A stretch of 64,000 nt of DNA from Actinernus sp. WN-2022 (lineage: Eukaryota > Cnidaria > Anthozoa > Actiniaria > Actinernidae). The stretch is taken from NCBI GenBank assembly GCA_030867875.1, contig JAOWCC010000577.1:146188344-146252343 (forward strand), read 5' to 3'. Below the pieces are notes generated by a model that had not been told where the DNA came from, ran no database searches, and was given only the letters and a program-made list of their open reading frames with translations. Below, one piece after another: positions 24,001-39,100 of this stretch (position 1 is its first letter; each line of letters opens with the position of its first letter). The translations under genes were made by a program, and so were the position numbers.

Positions 24001-27000
24001 TTTTCTTTCCCTTGTGGAAAAATAGTAAAACAATATACGTTACTTTTAAGTTCGCGCGAAGGTTTGTGAAAAGTAGCCCCGCATGTTGTTGAGTTGAGTA
24101 ATATGACGTCACTTCCGCTGAAAATTAGCCTGTCACAGGAACGGGTTCGAGTAATGACGGACCCCAATAAATAAGACTTCCTCGTCATATCGAAAAAACG
24201 ATTGGACAGGAAAAAACATAGCAACTTTACTTGATAAATACGCAAAAATATCACTATCTCAATATTTGATTGCAGGGTCACTATAAAACTACGTCGAACA
24301 GGCTCAATAATTATTAAGAAAGGTCAGTTTGAAACGAGTTTAGCGCCAGTGAGCATGCGGTGTGAACAGATAGTTTGATCAAACTGCTGTTAAACATGTT
24401 GAAGCTTTGGTGTGAATGAAGTATCAATCCCGCCAAGAAAACTAGTGCATGATAGAATATGTAATAATAATAATAATAACTTTATTTCAGTGTCAGAATG
24501 GTAGCAGTTTTCCACTAAATGAGGACACTATAAATAAATAAATACAGAAATTAAAACTATAAACTATAAAATTCACTACCTAGCCCCCTCCATGAATTAT
24601 TTATCTAAGATGATAGCTATTTACAATGCTGATTAAAATACTAAATATTAAAAGGCTAAAAATATAAATATTTACATTATACATTACATCTCACTGAAAT
24701 TCAGGAAACATATAAAATACAGTTCTAACAATCATTGCTAACCAATTGCTCAAGATCCAGTTTTCTGATGGCCCTCTTGAAAGCTTCTAGAGATGGTAAA
24801 TTACGCACATTTGATTTCAGCTTAGACCAGAGTAATGGCCCGAAATATCTAAGGGAATGTTTGCCATAACTAACTGTATTGAATCTAGAAATCTAGGAAT
24901 GTTTTGTTTGGAATCACGGAGCATACTACTTACCTTGAGGTTGGCGACAGGTATGCTCCTTTCATTTCTGGGCACAATACTATAAAGATGCTGTAGTCTG
25001 TTGGAGAGGAACGCTCTGTACGTTCCTTCAAGGCGTGCCTGTTTTGACTGACGGAAGCACTGGTAATCAATACCCGCCAAGCTACCAAGCTGACCCGTCA
25101 CAGGGAAATTAAGTGCAATAAGTCGGAGCTGAAATTAAATAGAAAAAGTAAAGCACGTTGACATTGATATCCATGTATACTTGAAATTCATCTTGTTAAA
25201 ATAGGAAATGAGGTAAAGGCTTGGTCTTACGTAATGTCCAGTAAGCTTGATTCCTGCTGGAGGGTAAACGACATTCCCTGCAATAACCTTTAAGAAATAT
25301 GAACAAGAAACAAATCTTGTGATTGGCATTTAGCTGTCAATAACGAGAAACACATATTTGTTTCAGTACTAAACGCTTGAGGATATTTTCACTATGAATC
25401 GCATAGCCAAAGCTGAATCGCACGGTGCATTTGCGAAATCAGACGCTGATTGGCTGAGACGGAGTGGTGATTCAGAGTGGAATCACCACTCCGTCTACGC
25501 GCGCTATTTATAACTTAGCAAAATATCAACAAAAGTACTAAATCTTCAAGTAATTCCTCGTCGAAGCGACTCGGGCGATATCGGTTTTCTCGTGCAATTT
25601 AACGTGGAATTACCTCGTCAGGCATGTGATTTTCCTATAATATGGTATAACTTTACTGTTAAACGAAGCAATATCAAATATTTTACAACAACCGCCCAGT
25701 TTCTCGTTTTCTGATTGGCTGATTGCCATTGCAAATAAGGACATACCGCGGTAAATCACGTGATCGCTCGCGCAAGATTGATTGTATAACGCGTGCTACA
25801 AATCACTTTTCCCTACAATGTTCTTTGTCTTCTTGGTCCTGCTCGCTTCACTATTTTTAGTTCGTCATCTCATGGTTATAATTTTGACTATGCGATGACG
25901 TCATCGCATAGTCAAAATTATAACCATGAGTGACTCAAAACGTGGTAAATAAGAGGACATACAAATAAAACTATCTAAAATAAAAAACTATCTAAATAAA
26001 ACTATCGTAAATTTGTTAAATACATCTGTTGTTTATTTTAAAAACGTTCACTGATCATGAATTTCATTACGACGAATGATGGGTTCATTTTACCCTCGTT
26101 GCAGCTGTTCCTGGAGTTGGCAAGTTTTGGCCGTTTCCTTGAATTCCTCCCGTAACAGCTAAGGGGCCGACCTAATAAAGAGAAACATTACATTACGCGA
26201 TAACCGAGTTCAAAAAAGTCCATGGTCCATGAATCGTTGGTTAATATAACAGGAGTCTATTTGCAATCAACATTTATTTGTCCATCATAATATTGGGGTA
26301 CTTACTATGACGAGCCTCCAACCGGAATTCGTCTTCACGTAAAGACGTTGATCAGAGAGAATGAAAGCCAGGGTACCATCGGGAGGTTTAGGAGAACTCT
26401 GAACCATTTGATCTAAGGTAACAAACGTCACAACCTGTGTAACGAAAACGTTGTTCAAAGTTTGTTGCTTTTGCTTGACTGTATTCTTAGCATTTGAATA
26501 TACAGCTATTTCAACAAGGTTGTCCCGGACAGACGACATTCGCAGACCGAAATGGATTATGGTCGTAGCTGAAAGTCTGATGAATACGTTTGTTTTTGGG
26601 TCAAAAACTAAGACGAATATTAAATGTTGTCCTGCGAATCGATTTCGAATTACACTGCAGCTTATGATCCGTTTTGCACAGCTGCACAGTTATACCCACA
26701 ATCCATTTCGCTTTGGGAATGTCGTTTGTCTGCCGGGGATCATTTTTGAAATAGCTGTATTCTGTTTTTAATATAACATTCTACAAACATTTCCGGGGGA
26801 AATTACAAAATAAACCTCACCCCAAATTCTATTGGCTTCATTCCAGCAACATCAGGCGAGGGAAAAGAGCCGCCATTGGTCGAGCGTCCAGGGGGACCCG
26901 GCGGGCCGGGCAATCCTTGGGACCCGCGTGGTCCTTGAGGACCGGGCAATGTGCTCAGTGGGCCAGGAGGTCCGGGAGGCCCAGCGATTGATTTGTTATT

Positions 27001-30000
27001 CTAAAGCATTCGATGAAATAACATATAGAATAGACGGTTTTAATAAGAGATGTGTGCACATTAATACCAGGGTGTGAAAGTATGCTTCATGTTACGTGTT
27101 TCTTTTGATATTAAGGTCTCGATAAAGGTTCGACGTGTCATTTCGGAAAAACGCTCTTGCAACGTCGGAATTAAAGTCACATAGGCGTACCATATACCGT
27201 TTTAAAGGTCTTGAATTGAAGAAAGTATATATTTAATCCGTTTTGAACAAAAGTTAAAAGCGTAGATGTTGTATATATTTCTACGCGAAATGACTCCGTC
27301 CGCCAGAAGGAGTTCAGCCCTTTTTTTTTTTTTCTTAATTAGCCCTTTCGAATCCCAACTAAATTGCCTCAAATACTGTGTCGGGCATTTTTGATATATT
27401 GCGTATTACATATTTTATTCCTTTTCAAAGTTGAAAAAGTAGTTTTTCATCCCATTTTGATACAAACCAGGTCATAAAACATGAACGAAAAATAATTTCA
27501 AAATTCCCCGACACAGTATTTGAGAAACAGCTGTTTTCTACGACACGAGAAAAATTTCGGAAAATTGGACAAAACGCTAAAAGGCTGGACTTCAACAAAG
27601 TTCTGTTTTTCGCCGGAAAAAAAGAGCCGAGAAACAGTCCGATAAAGGTTTTCGATTCATTTCACGGTTGACCAAGAAGTCCCGCCTCCAAGGGTAATCT
27701 CATTAACATTAGCCAATCAGAGCGATTCAGTCTCGGCCGATTACAAAGTTCAGACGAGCCGCAGAACAGAGAAAGCTATACAGTTCACCGATGCTCCAGC
27801 TCGATACTTCTACAGATACTATAGTTAGCTATAGTGTCGATTCTAGCTTATTTTCAAGAAGAAACACTCTTTTAGGAGTACAGAAAAATGGCACCACAGT
27901 AAGCAAACAATTAATAGGACGCAGGGAAAACCGCTGAAGCGCAGCTCGATCCACACCATGTACACTGTAGACTGTTTTAATATGTCATTCTAAAATTTTT
28001 CATCGCGCTGAAACAAAACCGGCAAACCTTAGCTTCCTGCATTGAATTCTCTTAAAAATTTTGGCCGATTGAAGATAAACAAAACTTTATTGCTTCATTC
28101 TTTGTGGACTTTCAGTCTTCGATGATTCTAACTTCTTGGAACTTGAGTATAATCCCTCCAGCCATTGTTTGTCCTAAGAACTTTACACCCGCTTCCAAAT
28201 TTACTCACAAACTAAATTATTACAAACTAAATTGTGCTGTGTTTTTTCTTCTTCTTCTTCTTCTTCTTTTTCTTCTTTTTTGAATACGGCACCAAAAAAT
28301 ATCTACTTTTACACTTTTGGGCATTGCATTAGGCCGTAAGCTTAGTTGCTAAGTTAGAAGGACTGGTTACAAAGTCATCGGAGATCGATAGCAGATTGAA
28401 AATGGCTGTAAGTTCACATGGATTGGTGATTCGTTTGAAAGAATCATAACGGGGGGTCTCATAAAACATGTATAAAGCCGTGTTTAAACAATGAGTCCGA
28501 TTTTTTTTTTTAGATTTCAAAAATATTGGGTCGGTCGGGCGATGGGAAACGAAACATTTTATTGGGATGGGACGTAGGAAATCTTTACGAACGAAAAGTA
28601 GCGCAGAAAATCACAGGATAGCGAGAATGAAATAACATGCCCAGTGAATGACAGCAGCTGTCAATCATTTTTCGCGCCTTTTTTAGCGGGAAATCAGAAA
28701 GTCGCATTTTCAAGGCTTTAAATAATTTTGTGATGCTAGATTAGGGCTTTTAGATTTAGAATTTGCGAAAAAAACGTATTTTCCAAACTTTTCCATTTTG
28801 AACCTTTATCGAGACCTTAAATAGCATGGAAAGGGTTTTAGAGGGTCGGGTGGAACTTCTCGAAACGAGCGACAGTATTGGCCTAGCAATAACAAAAACA
28901 ATAGAAGTATTGTATTATGGGTGCAATCAGAATACAGGAGGTTCCGTGTTACTCGTTTTAGATGTGAGAACATAATAATAAAATAATAATAATATACAAT
29001 AAAGTTCTTAACAACGGAGCAATAGATAACTTTCCTTATCTCATTGTTCCAACCATTCAATGAAAATCAAATTGCCACGATCAAGAAGAGACGATTATTA
29101 CAACAGTTCATTTTACTGATGCCATTGTTAAGATAGCTTCAACGAATTATTCTTAAGCTCCACCTAATACAAGTAAAATACAGGAACATGCATGCAAGGA
29201 TAACTCACCGTTGACTTTCCGGGTGGGCCGGGTGGTCCAACGACCGTTGATGTTTCACCTGGCTCGCCCTTGCAATAAAAAATAAACAAGACTTCTGCAC
29301 TTTGTTCATGCATGAGGTGTTTAAAACACAGTATGGGTCAATATGATATTGTTCAAATAAACTCAAATCTTCGTAGTAAGATCGTGAGTTGTTGGGTAAA
29401 GTACGAACGTGTGCGCCGGAAGAAAAACTAGTTAAAATTAGAGTATTGCTTGTGTCTGATATATCGTCATAATATCACATACGCTTATTTGTGCAATTAA
29501 ATGTATACTCTATCAAAGCTCCGAATATATGAAGCAGTAAGGTCAATTGCTCTCCAGAATACCGTAGATAAACGCTTTATTGAGATTGACAGTACATGTA
29601 TTGACTTCCATACCTGAGCATCGGCGTATTTCACTTTTGCCTTTCAGCTATTGACTTATATATACTCAGTATTAATTAAAGGAGCCATATCACAGTGAGG
29701 GACACGCCTTTATGTTCCGGGCCGGAACAAAATTATTTTCAGTAGTTTTCATATAAACTGACTATTCTAGCACACGTGTGGCCGATGTACGAAATCAAAG
29801 TAAATGTGCAAAATTTATTAACAAACTGTGCGTAGATCTAGTCTTCAAGGAAAATATTGCATAACCTTTCAATCAAGCAATAAGGGAGGGGACTAACAGT
29901 TTTTATTCTACAAACTACAGTGTTATACAAGGATTTCCAGCACTGAGAAACATCGTATCTGAACACACGTAAAAATACGATAATTTTACGTGTGTGGATA

Positions 30001-30156
30001 TCGCCTCTCAGCCAATCAGCGATGTCCACGTCACGCGCTTACCCTTGCTTCGAACAACCGGGCCCAGGTCCAAGTATTGTTTATAAAATAAATTAAAAAA
30101 AACACATGGACGCTTGGAGATATGGAATTTATCTCCTCGAGTGAGCGCAGTGAACA

Positions 30157-30187
<31 letters not shown>

Positions 30188-33100
30188 GATTCCATATCTC
30201 CGCGCGCCCTTCAGTGTATTATTCTCTATGAAGCCAATTAACAGCCACCAATCGAACATTGATTCCAGAAATGCGCAAAACCAAGACACAGCACCTTTAA
30301 CACAACGTTGCCACCTTACCTTTGGTCCAAATAATCCCTGATGGCCCTTTTCACCCTGTTGTACAATGAGAAATGTCGATAACCAGTCAGTGTTGGCTTG
30401 ACAATACATTACTGAGGCATACAAACTAGCTACCTTGTATTTCTGGGTAGCTTTATACCCTACGGCTGTGTGAACTTTTTTTATCTCAACTGTTTGTATT
30501 TCCGTGTGTGGTATAAACATAAACTGTTGTATTGTATCAGCCTGTCGATACCCACCGGCTATACCACAGATCGAATTGGAATTTAGTGCGTTGGTTTTTG
30601 TGGAGAGGGGAAAACCGGAGAACCCGAAGTAAAACCCTCGGAGCAAGGGCGAGATACCAACAAACTCAACTCACATGTGGCTTACAATGCAAAAAAACAT
30701 CCAGCTACACCCCTGCATTAAAGCTCAACATATCAATATAGAATATGATACAGATGAATTTAAATAACGCACGCCCACTTTCGATCGTTGCTTAGCGTGC
30801 TGCAATCTTTCGAAGACACTGCTTACTCGATTTTCATTTTCGGTCAAATGGTTCTTTTCGGCCCAAACGTGGTTTAATTTATCTGAGCAACTATGAGGGA
30901 TGCTTTCCTATAATCTATGAAGGTATAGATAGGATATCCAATTAGTGGAGATTAACACACAGTGTTGTTTTTCGGACTGAAATAAATAATCCGCTACGAG
31001 TGAAACGAGCCGGTTTAGCTCAATCAAAGAAAAAATGCTGGAAGCCGCAAACTGACTTTCTTGGTTATCCATCGTTAAATGAAAGCCGAAAAAAGCGATA
31101 TTTCATTAACAAAAAAGAAAAACTGACGTAAAGAGGAAAGTCTTCGAGTTCTATTAATGGGCGCGTTCATTTGGCATTTTGCTCTCAAAGACCGACACGA
31201 AAGATTAAGTGAATTGTGTCTCAAACCTACTCTCGCATGCAACCATGAAATAGAGATGTAAGATCTAGAATGGCAAACTCGAGATGTGTTTCAATGGGAC
31301 TTCATGCCCAGTGGGAACACACCTTATTTCCTTGCTTTTCCACTTTTCCTGATGGACCGGTGAGTTCATTTGGCATTTTGCCCTCAAAGACCGACACGAA
31401 AGATTAAGTGAACTGTGCCTCAAACCTACTCTCGCATGCAACCACGAAATAAAGATGCAAGATCTAGAATGACAAACTCGAGATGCGTTTCAATGGGACT
31501 CTAGTGGGAACACACCTTATTTCCTTGCTTTCCCACTTTTCCTGATGGACCGGCGTTTCCACGATCACCCTACAGATAATATAATAATGACAATGAATAA
31601 GGTTTCTACCTTTAAATTTCTGTATGGCAATAATACATTTATTATGATTGCTCAGAGACGTTCCTTTTAACTTGACAATTAAACATCAACATCTACTTTG
31701 GGAATAAATAAATATAGAAATAATAAGCTTGACATTACTGGAAGAGAACGACATAACATATATATTAACCTTCCTTTATAAAAAGCCGGACATTTTTGTT
31801 TGGCATACAATGTTCGGTGAACAACATCACAACGCACGTTCCCCTGAAGAAGGCTGAATAGCAGAAATGTCGCGATTTTATAATCATTTTTAGCCCTAAT
31901 ATTATCATATTATATTGTCCGGGGCCGGGTTGTTCAAAGCCCGATTAGTTCTAATCCAGGGTTAATTTCCATGACAACCAATAGGTTCTGTGCAGAGTTA
32001 ATCCAGGATTAACACTAATCGGGCTTTGAACAACCCGGCCCTGAACAGCAAACGAACCTTCCTTCCGTCAGGACCGCGTTTTCCGGGGATACCAGACTGG
32101 CCAGCTAATCCAGGATAGCCAGGATCACCCTTCTCTCCTTTATTCCCCCGTGAACCATTAAGTCCTGGCTCTCCGTTAGGTCCTCGATAACCTCTGCCTC
32201 CTCGGGATCCTGGGGTTCCAGGTGCTCCAGAAGGGCCAAGATCCCCTGTCGGTCCCCTGTCACCTTTACTTCCCCGTGGGCCAGAGGACCCTTGAAGTCC
32301 CTACAGGAGAAGATGGCATACGCAAGTTAAAATACACGTCTTTCAGGTGCAATCCAGTGAGCATATCGTTAGTACGTTTCCAGGACACCACAGAGTTTAC
32401 TTACAGTTTTACCACGAAGACCTTGTTTGCCCTTTTGGCCCTGTATGAAACAAAGGATATAAAAATAGTATTGCATTAATTTATAAGCCTAGATCGAGGT
32501 AAAAAAATAAAAGATAACCACTCTGCACAGTAGCTTTTCGCTGTTCTTTGTATTGACAATAAAAGTATATAAACATCGATACCATATTACACAGTTGTCA
32601 CAATTGTCTTGAGAATGAGATTTCATTGGCCTTTTTCGCACTAAAAGACGGACAAAAGACGACTTGTTCGTCTAATGTGAATTCTAGACGGACAACTCAC
32701 CTTGTGTTGGTCATCGTAAATTCATATCTTGACGGACAAACAGACGATTTTTAACGCAAAAGGCCTGGCACTAACACGGCCACTACACTATCGTGGTTAC
32801 CTTTCTAGTGTTTGGCGTGGAAAAATGGCTGCCATTAGGTATTTGTCAAGTAGACTTCTATTAAACGGAAGAAAGCGCCAACTCATCGAAGTCCCGCACA
32901 GATCTTCAGACCATGACTTGTTTTGCCGCTTGTTCGTATTCGTCTTTCTCTTACATCCCGCCATCTTGATTATTACCCATAATCCGTCACTCACTTTGCT
33001 AGTTCCATTCCCCTGAGTGTGTACCGCGAACAAAATGCAACCATTTGTTCATCTGGTGTGAATTTAAGTCGGACTTTGGACGACTTTTCCGTCTAGACGA

Positions 33101-36100
33101 ACAAATTGACCTCCGGAAATCGTCTTTATAGTCGAACAAATCGACGGACAAAATCAGATGACTTGTACGTCCAAAATTTTGTCCGTCCCGTTTTCACACC
33201 AGACGACTTGTCCGTCTAAGATGACTTGTCCGTCTAAGATGACTTGTCCGTCCAGACGATTTGTCCGTCTTCTAGTATGAAAACGGCCATTCGGTGATTA
33301 ACAAAAGGTAAAATATTAAAGCGTTAAACCAGACTTCACATTGTCAGTTCAGGGAAATCTCCACTTGCCAACAGCTTGCTGGAGACTGCATTGTCTATAT
33401 GTGCAAGCATTCTAACTAAACGACAGTGTGTGCCTTTGATAGTTTTTATCATCTTATCGTTTTGGGCAACATCTTACTCCCATCAAACATACCTTGTGGC
33501 CAAGTCCTTTACCACCCTGTTTTATAAAAACATTATACGTTAAAGAGAAGTCAAAAAATATAATCACCACATAGAATCATTAACACCAAGTACAAGAAAT
33601 AGAGAGAAATACATACGGTTTGCATACAAATACGTTATAACATATGTCTGCCTGCCTGTAATAATTTCAATCAGCAAAAAGGAAACGTCGCGCTGATTCG
33701 AAACTCACAAATGTGTTAGTCTTAGTAATGGACAAGTTTAAGCTCTTAATGCAAAAAAAGGTTAATGATCTTTAAAGGGACATGGACTGTCAATAGACCG
33801 ATTTAGCTTGTACACGTTTTTGTCCCAATTCAGATCATGTAGCAGCTAGCTCTCCAGAGGATTCAGTGCTTTGTTTCCAATTAGAGAAATTCATACATTT
33901 CCTCTATGGATACAGGAAAAAAAAGAAAATATTACTCGAGGGAAATGTCAGGTGACCTAAATCGCGACAACAAATGTACAAGCTCAATCGGTCAGTTAAA
34001 TTGAACCATCAAGTTGCTCAAAGACAAAACAACAAAAATAACACCCTGATGTCGAAGAGAAATACCAATGTCCTGGTATGAGTTTCAATCTTTTTCGATA
34101 GAGGATGACAAAGATTAAGGTGGATTATAAACACTTAGTTCTATAAACTTGATTTCGGTTACAGCCAATGAACCAATATCAAGTTGCTCTAAATTTATCT
34201 GAAAAGTAGTATTTTTTTATCCACTCGAATCTTTGCCATCCTCTATCAAAATGTTCTCCAATTTCCTCCAGTATACCTGGAAAGTATACTCGATCTGCTA
34301 ATCTGAGTAGTTATTTTTATCTTTCGTCATAAGCAAGTTTATCATTTAGGGTTTGACATATAACCCTTTAAATATAGATGAGCATTATTTGCCATTGCAT
34401 CATGGAGAGTTGTGTGTTGAAGTCACTGACCTTCTCGCCCTTCTCTCCCGTTCCTCCTACCGGTCCCAAGAGTCCCTGATAAAGAACACAAGACACCATC
34501 AAACACTGCATATACATTAAAATATACACAATGACAACGATTGGTATAACAATGGTGCCACAAATATATAATAACGGAAAGTAAACCGTCAAAAACATTT
34601 ACTACGTAGCGAATAACATTATTATGATAACTAATAGATGAATGAAAGCTAGGAAGCATGTAGAATGTGTTTGAATAAGGAAAAATATAATCATTAGCTT
34701 GATAAGTATAGGAATTCAAAGATTAGGTAGTGATAGTTTTATAAGCAGCAGCAACATCAAAAATAAAACTACTTCTTACTTGTGCTCCCACAGGGCCAGG
34801 AGCACCTGGGTAGCCCTGTAAAATAAACACATACATAGTTATTGATAATATTTTGAGAGAGGTATATTGCTGGTGTGCATGTTACGTCATCGCCGCCATC
34901 TTGGCCCCTTTTAACAAAGGATTTCTCGTTAGCTTCTCGTGTTAGTACATCCAACATGGCGGCCACATCTTTGTTATTTGAATCTCTTGAGACTGATGCA
35001 TCCCAGCAATACCATAAATCGTATGATAGATTTTTTACTTTCATTATTACCTTTAGTACAAGTATGTGAATAATTATAAATGCCAACTAAAACATTAACA
35101 TATTTACCTGTGATCCAGCGGATCCAGGTGGACCTGGTTGACCTATTGGTCCAATCTGACCTAATACGCCCTGAAATGAATAGCAGAAATCAAGAATATA
35201 AATATTCACTTATTCCAACCTAATTATTGCTTAACTTTCTCAGTAAGATTGATTAAACACGGCGTCACCTAAACATGAACACCTGACATTCAATTCCATA
35301 CGTTTATACATCATGAAAAACACCTACACTTTACGATGAATGTTAAAGGTGAATAAAAACATTAATGTTGACTATGTTTTTCTAAAAGTCTCGAGACTGG
35401 AATAATTAGTAAGAATTAACGATAAGAATTAATGTAAGAAACTTCACCTTCTGTCCCTCGCTTCCCTTAGTTCCTGGAATACCTATGCCACCATGAGCAC
35501 CCTTTGAATAAAAATGAAAGTAAAACATGTCATTCTCTCAAGACCTAAACAACAAAACTCAACAAACTTACTATCAGAATATTAATCCTGCTTTATGCAG
35601 TTTTACTTTCTTCCAGTATCTACGATTGTGTTAAATAGAGCAGAGTTAACAGTTGTTATATTCGTATTCGGTGCATCCGACTCGATCAGTTGTATATGTT
35701 GCAGGTAAAAAAAAACTTCAGGTTAAATTTGTCCAAACTAGTTTATTTTTTTCAACCTAGTTTATTTATTTCAACCTAGTTTTTTTTTTCAACCTAGGTT
35801 ATTTTTTTCAAACTAGGTTATTTTTGTTAGATATCAATCATTCTAAAAAAGGGATCCTTTCTTTTTGGGGAGTCATAAAAAATATGGGGATTAGTTTTTT
35901 TAAGGGGCACATTCTAAAAAGAATTGAGCAGGTTTTCGTATTCTACCTCCCCTCTCTTCCCTTTTCTTTGTCCCACTATCTTCCTTCTACACCACCCTGA
36001 TCACCATTACCACCATTACATTAATTAATATTACACATCATTATTACTTACTTTGTTTCATCTCAGACGAGACTCGAACCCTGAACCATCGGCTTGGAAG

Positions 36101-39100
36101 ACCAGAAGTTTACCACTTTACCACAGAAACATTCGATGATGTGGTAGTCATTTAAATCACTAATATAACTACGACGTCAGGTCTTATGCAAATTATGTAT
36201 TCGCGCATGTGCAATGCTAACGAAATCGGACTTTGAAAAATATAACAGAAACATATATTGTTTATAGATGATCAGGTTTACTTTACGGCTCCACTCGTAC
36301 TACGAAACAAACTGTGAACCGAACCGACTTTTACAGAGTAATCACTTAGCTAAATAATATAAAAGCAAATCAACGCTAACATTGACTAATAATAATAATA
36401 ATAATAAATTTAGTATTTATATTGCGCGTGTTCCATTGGCAGATGCTCACATGCGCATTACAAATGCCTAAGGCTGACGTATATACTAATCCTAACTAAG
36501 TAATGCGGTGTATAGTATATCTAAATCTATCATAATTGAATATATACAGTAAATAAATATAGACGTGTTGTATAACAATGGTAATACGATACTATTGTTG
36601 AAATGCTTTGCCAAAAAGATAGGTTTTTAGCAACTTCTTAAAAGTCGTAACACTAGAAGCACTACGAATTTTAGCGGGCAGGAAGACCGAGTACAAGAAG
36701 ACTTCTACGAAAGAGCTAAACAGTATCTTAAAGTAACGAATTCAGAGGATCTTGGACTAAACCTCGTACTCGGTTTCCAAATAGAATAACACGCTGTGAC
36801 TAGAACAAAATGGAAGTACGCATTTCAAATAACGAACTTCTAACTCCTGACAATAGGCCATTTTGACGATGTTGCGCGCGCATTGAGAACAATATACATG
36901 CAATCAAGAAAACAAAAGATTGTCATGCAACATTGAGTTTTGGCGGGCCACAGTCTTGTTTTTGGCGGGCCACATGCTTTTGTTTTCAATGCGTGCGCAA
37001 CATCGTCAAAATGGCCTATAAAGAAACAGTTTGTAAATTATATGTAGTTTATAGCGCTAATTTGTGACTTAAGACATCACAGGTAAACAATAATTAATAA
37101 GGGAAGATAAATTCTACTGTGATTGAACTCATAATAAGCAATAAACTAGGTTAAAAATAACACCTAGATTGAACCAAAATAAACTAGTTAACTTTTTAAA
37201 CCTAGTTTATTTTGGTAATTCAACCTATTTATTTTTTTCAATGGGTGCTCACTAATTTAGGGTGTTTACAGCTATATAGTCACTATTTTTTACGGCTAAG
37301 TCACTAAACAAGAGATAAATCATACTTATTTAATGGTCCTATGAACTAATACAAACCCTACCCCTACATTTAAAAACACCCTAACCGTCAACAACTGGTG
37401 CTCACTTATTTAGGGTGTTTAGAGCTAGTCACTAATTTTGTTTTTCTTTACGGCGAAATCACTATTAAACAACAGATAAATATAATACTTCTTTAATGGT
37501 CCTCTGAACCACTACAAACCCTACCCCTACATTTAACAATACCGTAACCGTCCACAACGTGTGCTCACTTATTTAGGGTCATTAGAGCTAGTCACTAATT
37601 TAGGATCTTTAGAGCTATATGGTCACTATTTTTTACGGCTAAGTCACTAAACAGATAAATATAATGCCTCTTTAATGGTCCTCTGAACTAATACAAACCC
37701 TACCCATAGATTTAAAAACACCCTAACTGTCCACAACGTGTGCTCACTTATTTAGGGTCTTTAGAGCTAGTCACTACTTTTTTTTACGGCTATGTTACTA
37801 AACAACAGATAAATATAATGCCTATTTAATGGTCCTCTGAACTAATACAAACCCCACCCATAGATTTAAAAACACCCTAACCGTCAACAACTGGTGCTCA
37901 CTTATTTAGGGTGTTTAGAGCTATTACGGCTAAGTCACTAAACAACAGATAAATATAATGCTTATTTGATAATCCTGTGAACTAATACAAACCCTACCCC
38001 TATAGATTAAAAAACACCCTAACCGTCAAAAGCTGGTGCTCACTAATTTAGGGTGTTTAGAGCTAGGCCAAAATTACTGTTTAAGAAAAAATAACCTAGG
38101 TTGAACAAATAACCTAGTTTGGACAAAAATAAACTAGGTTGAACCAAAATGACCTAGTTTGGACAAAAATAAACTAGGTTGAAAAAAACAAACTAGTTTG
38201 GACAAAAACAAACTAGTTTGGACAAAAATAAACTAGTTTGGACAAATTTCACCTGAAGTATTTTTTTAAACTACAACATATACACGACGTAATCTTAATT
38301 ACGTAGATAAAGCCCTCCCTAAATATGGATACATGTATATCGATCACATCGATCAAGGCACTTTCTCTTTATAGCAGTATTGATCCGTTCTACTGGTATA
38401 CTAAATAGTACAGAGGTTGAGGCATAGAAGTATAGAGATCAATTGTCATCATTAAGAATGGATGAATACTACAAGTTACCTTTTGTCCTTTTGAGCCGAG
38501 GGAGCCAGGAGGTCCAGACGCCCCAGAGCTTCCTTTATCTCCAGGTTTTCCAGCAGGACCAGCGGGACCAGGTGCACCAGATTCTCCCTTCGTGCCTTGT
38601 GATCCCTTTTGAAGGAAAACCACACGTATGATAATTAATTCTTTCTGACAGTTGTTTGTTACTTTTTATTACTAGCATCCTATTGTAAAAAAATAGATTG
38701 GTGGTAAAATGTTTGGGCATCTGGTAGTAACAACACATATCAACCATTGCAGATCTGTTCTTCTTGCTCTATTCCTCTCTCAAACCATTATTTAAACAAA
38801 ACGCTTGTTATTTTATAATTATTGTTAATACCATGAGCACACTACGACATTAATTATATAAAGAATGTAAAAATCGTAACTACAAGACCCCAAGCAGTGA
38901 TGTTGCGTTTTCGGTTATCCATGTCTGCGAATGCTTAAGGGTGCTAGACTTTCTACTCTTACAACAATGGTAATTTTCTCTAATCTGAAGACCGAGTAGT
39001 TCGTACTGAATGTCAGATCATATTCTTACCTGTGCTCCTGCTTTTCCAGTGTCTCCTCTTCCCCCCTACAGTTAATATAAATATTTTGCATTTAATCATT

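Larger units (their letters stand above)
35691..38283. mobile_element. 2.6-kb composite inverted-repeat element with subterminal arrays
   Basis: TGTATATGTTG at 35691 is matched by CAACATATACA at 38273-38283. The next bases, ACTTCAGG...AAATTTGTCC, are also inverted at 38240-38265. Each end then has tandem copies of an AACTAGTTTGGACAAAAATA / TTCAACCTAG-type motif: about five at left to 35830, and about eight at right from 38085. No coding frame is found. The inside holds a tRNA-like piece, a MITE and a minisatellite, listed separately. Confidence 0.65.

Noticed and set aside
24817..25101. 94-codon frame read as one protein
   Set aside because: Only the part right of 24934 is real (endostatin exon); the left part is LINE-derived intron.
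30008..30646. 212-codon open frame on the minus strand
   Set aside because: It runs through a collagen exon (30320-30355) and both flanking introns; the protein-like part is only the exon, the rest has no similarity or codon pattern.
32729..33033. Open frames inside the 32.6-33.3 kb element
   Set aside because: They contain the repetitive subterminal motifs and no transposase residues.
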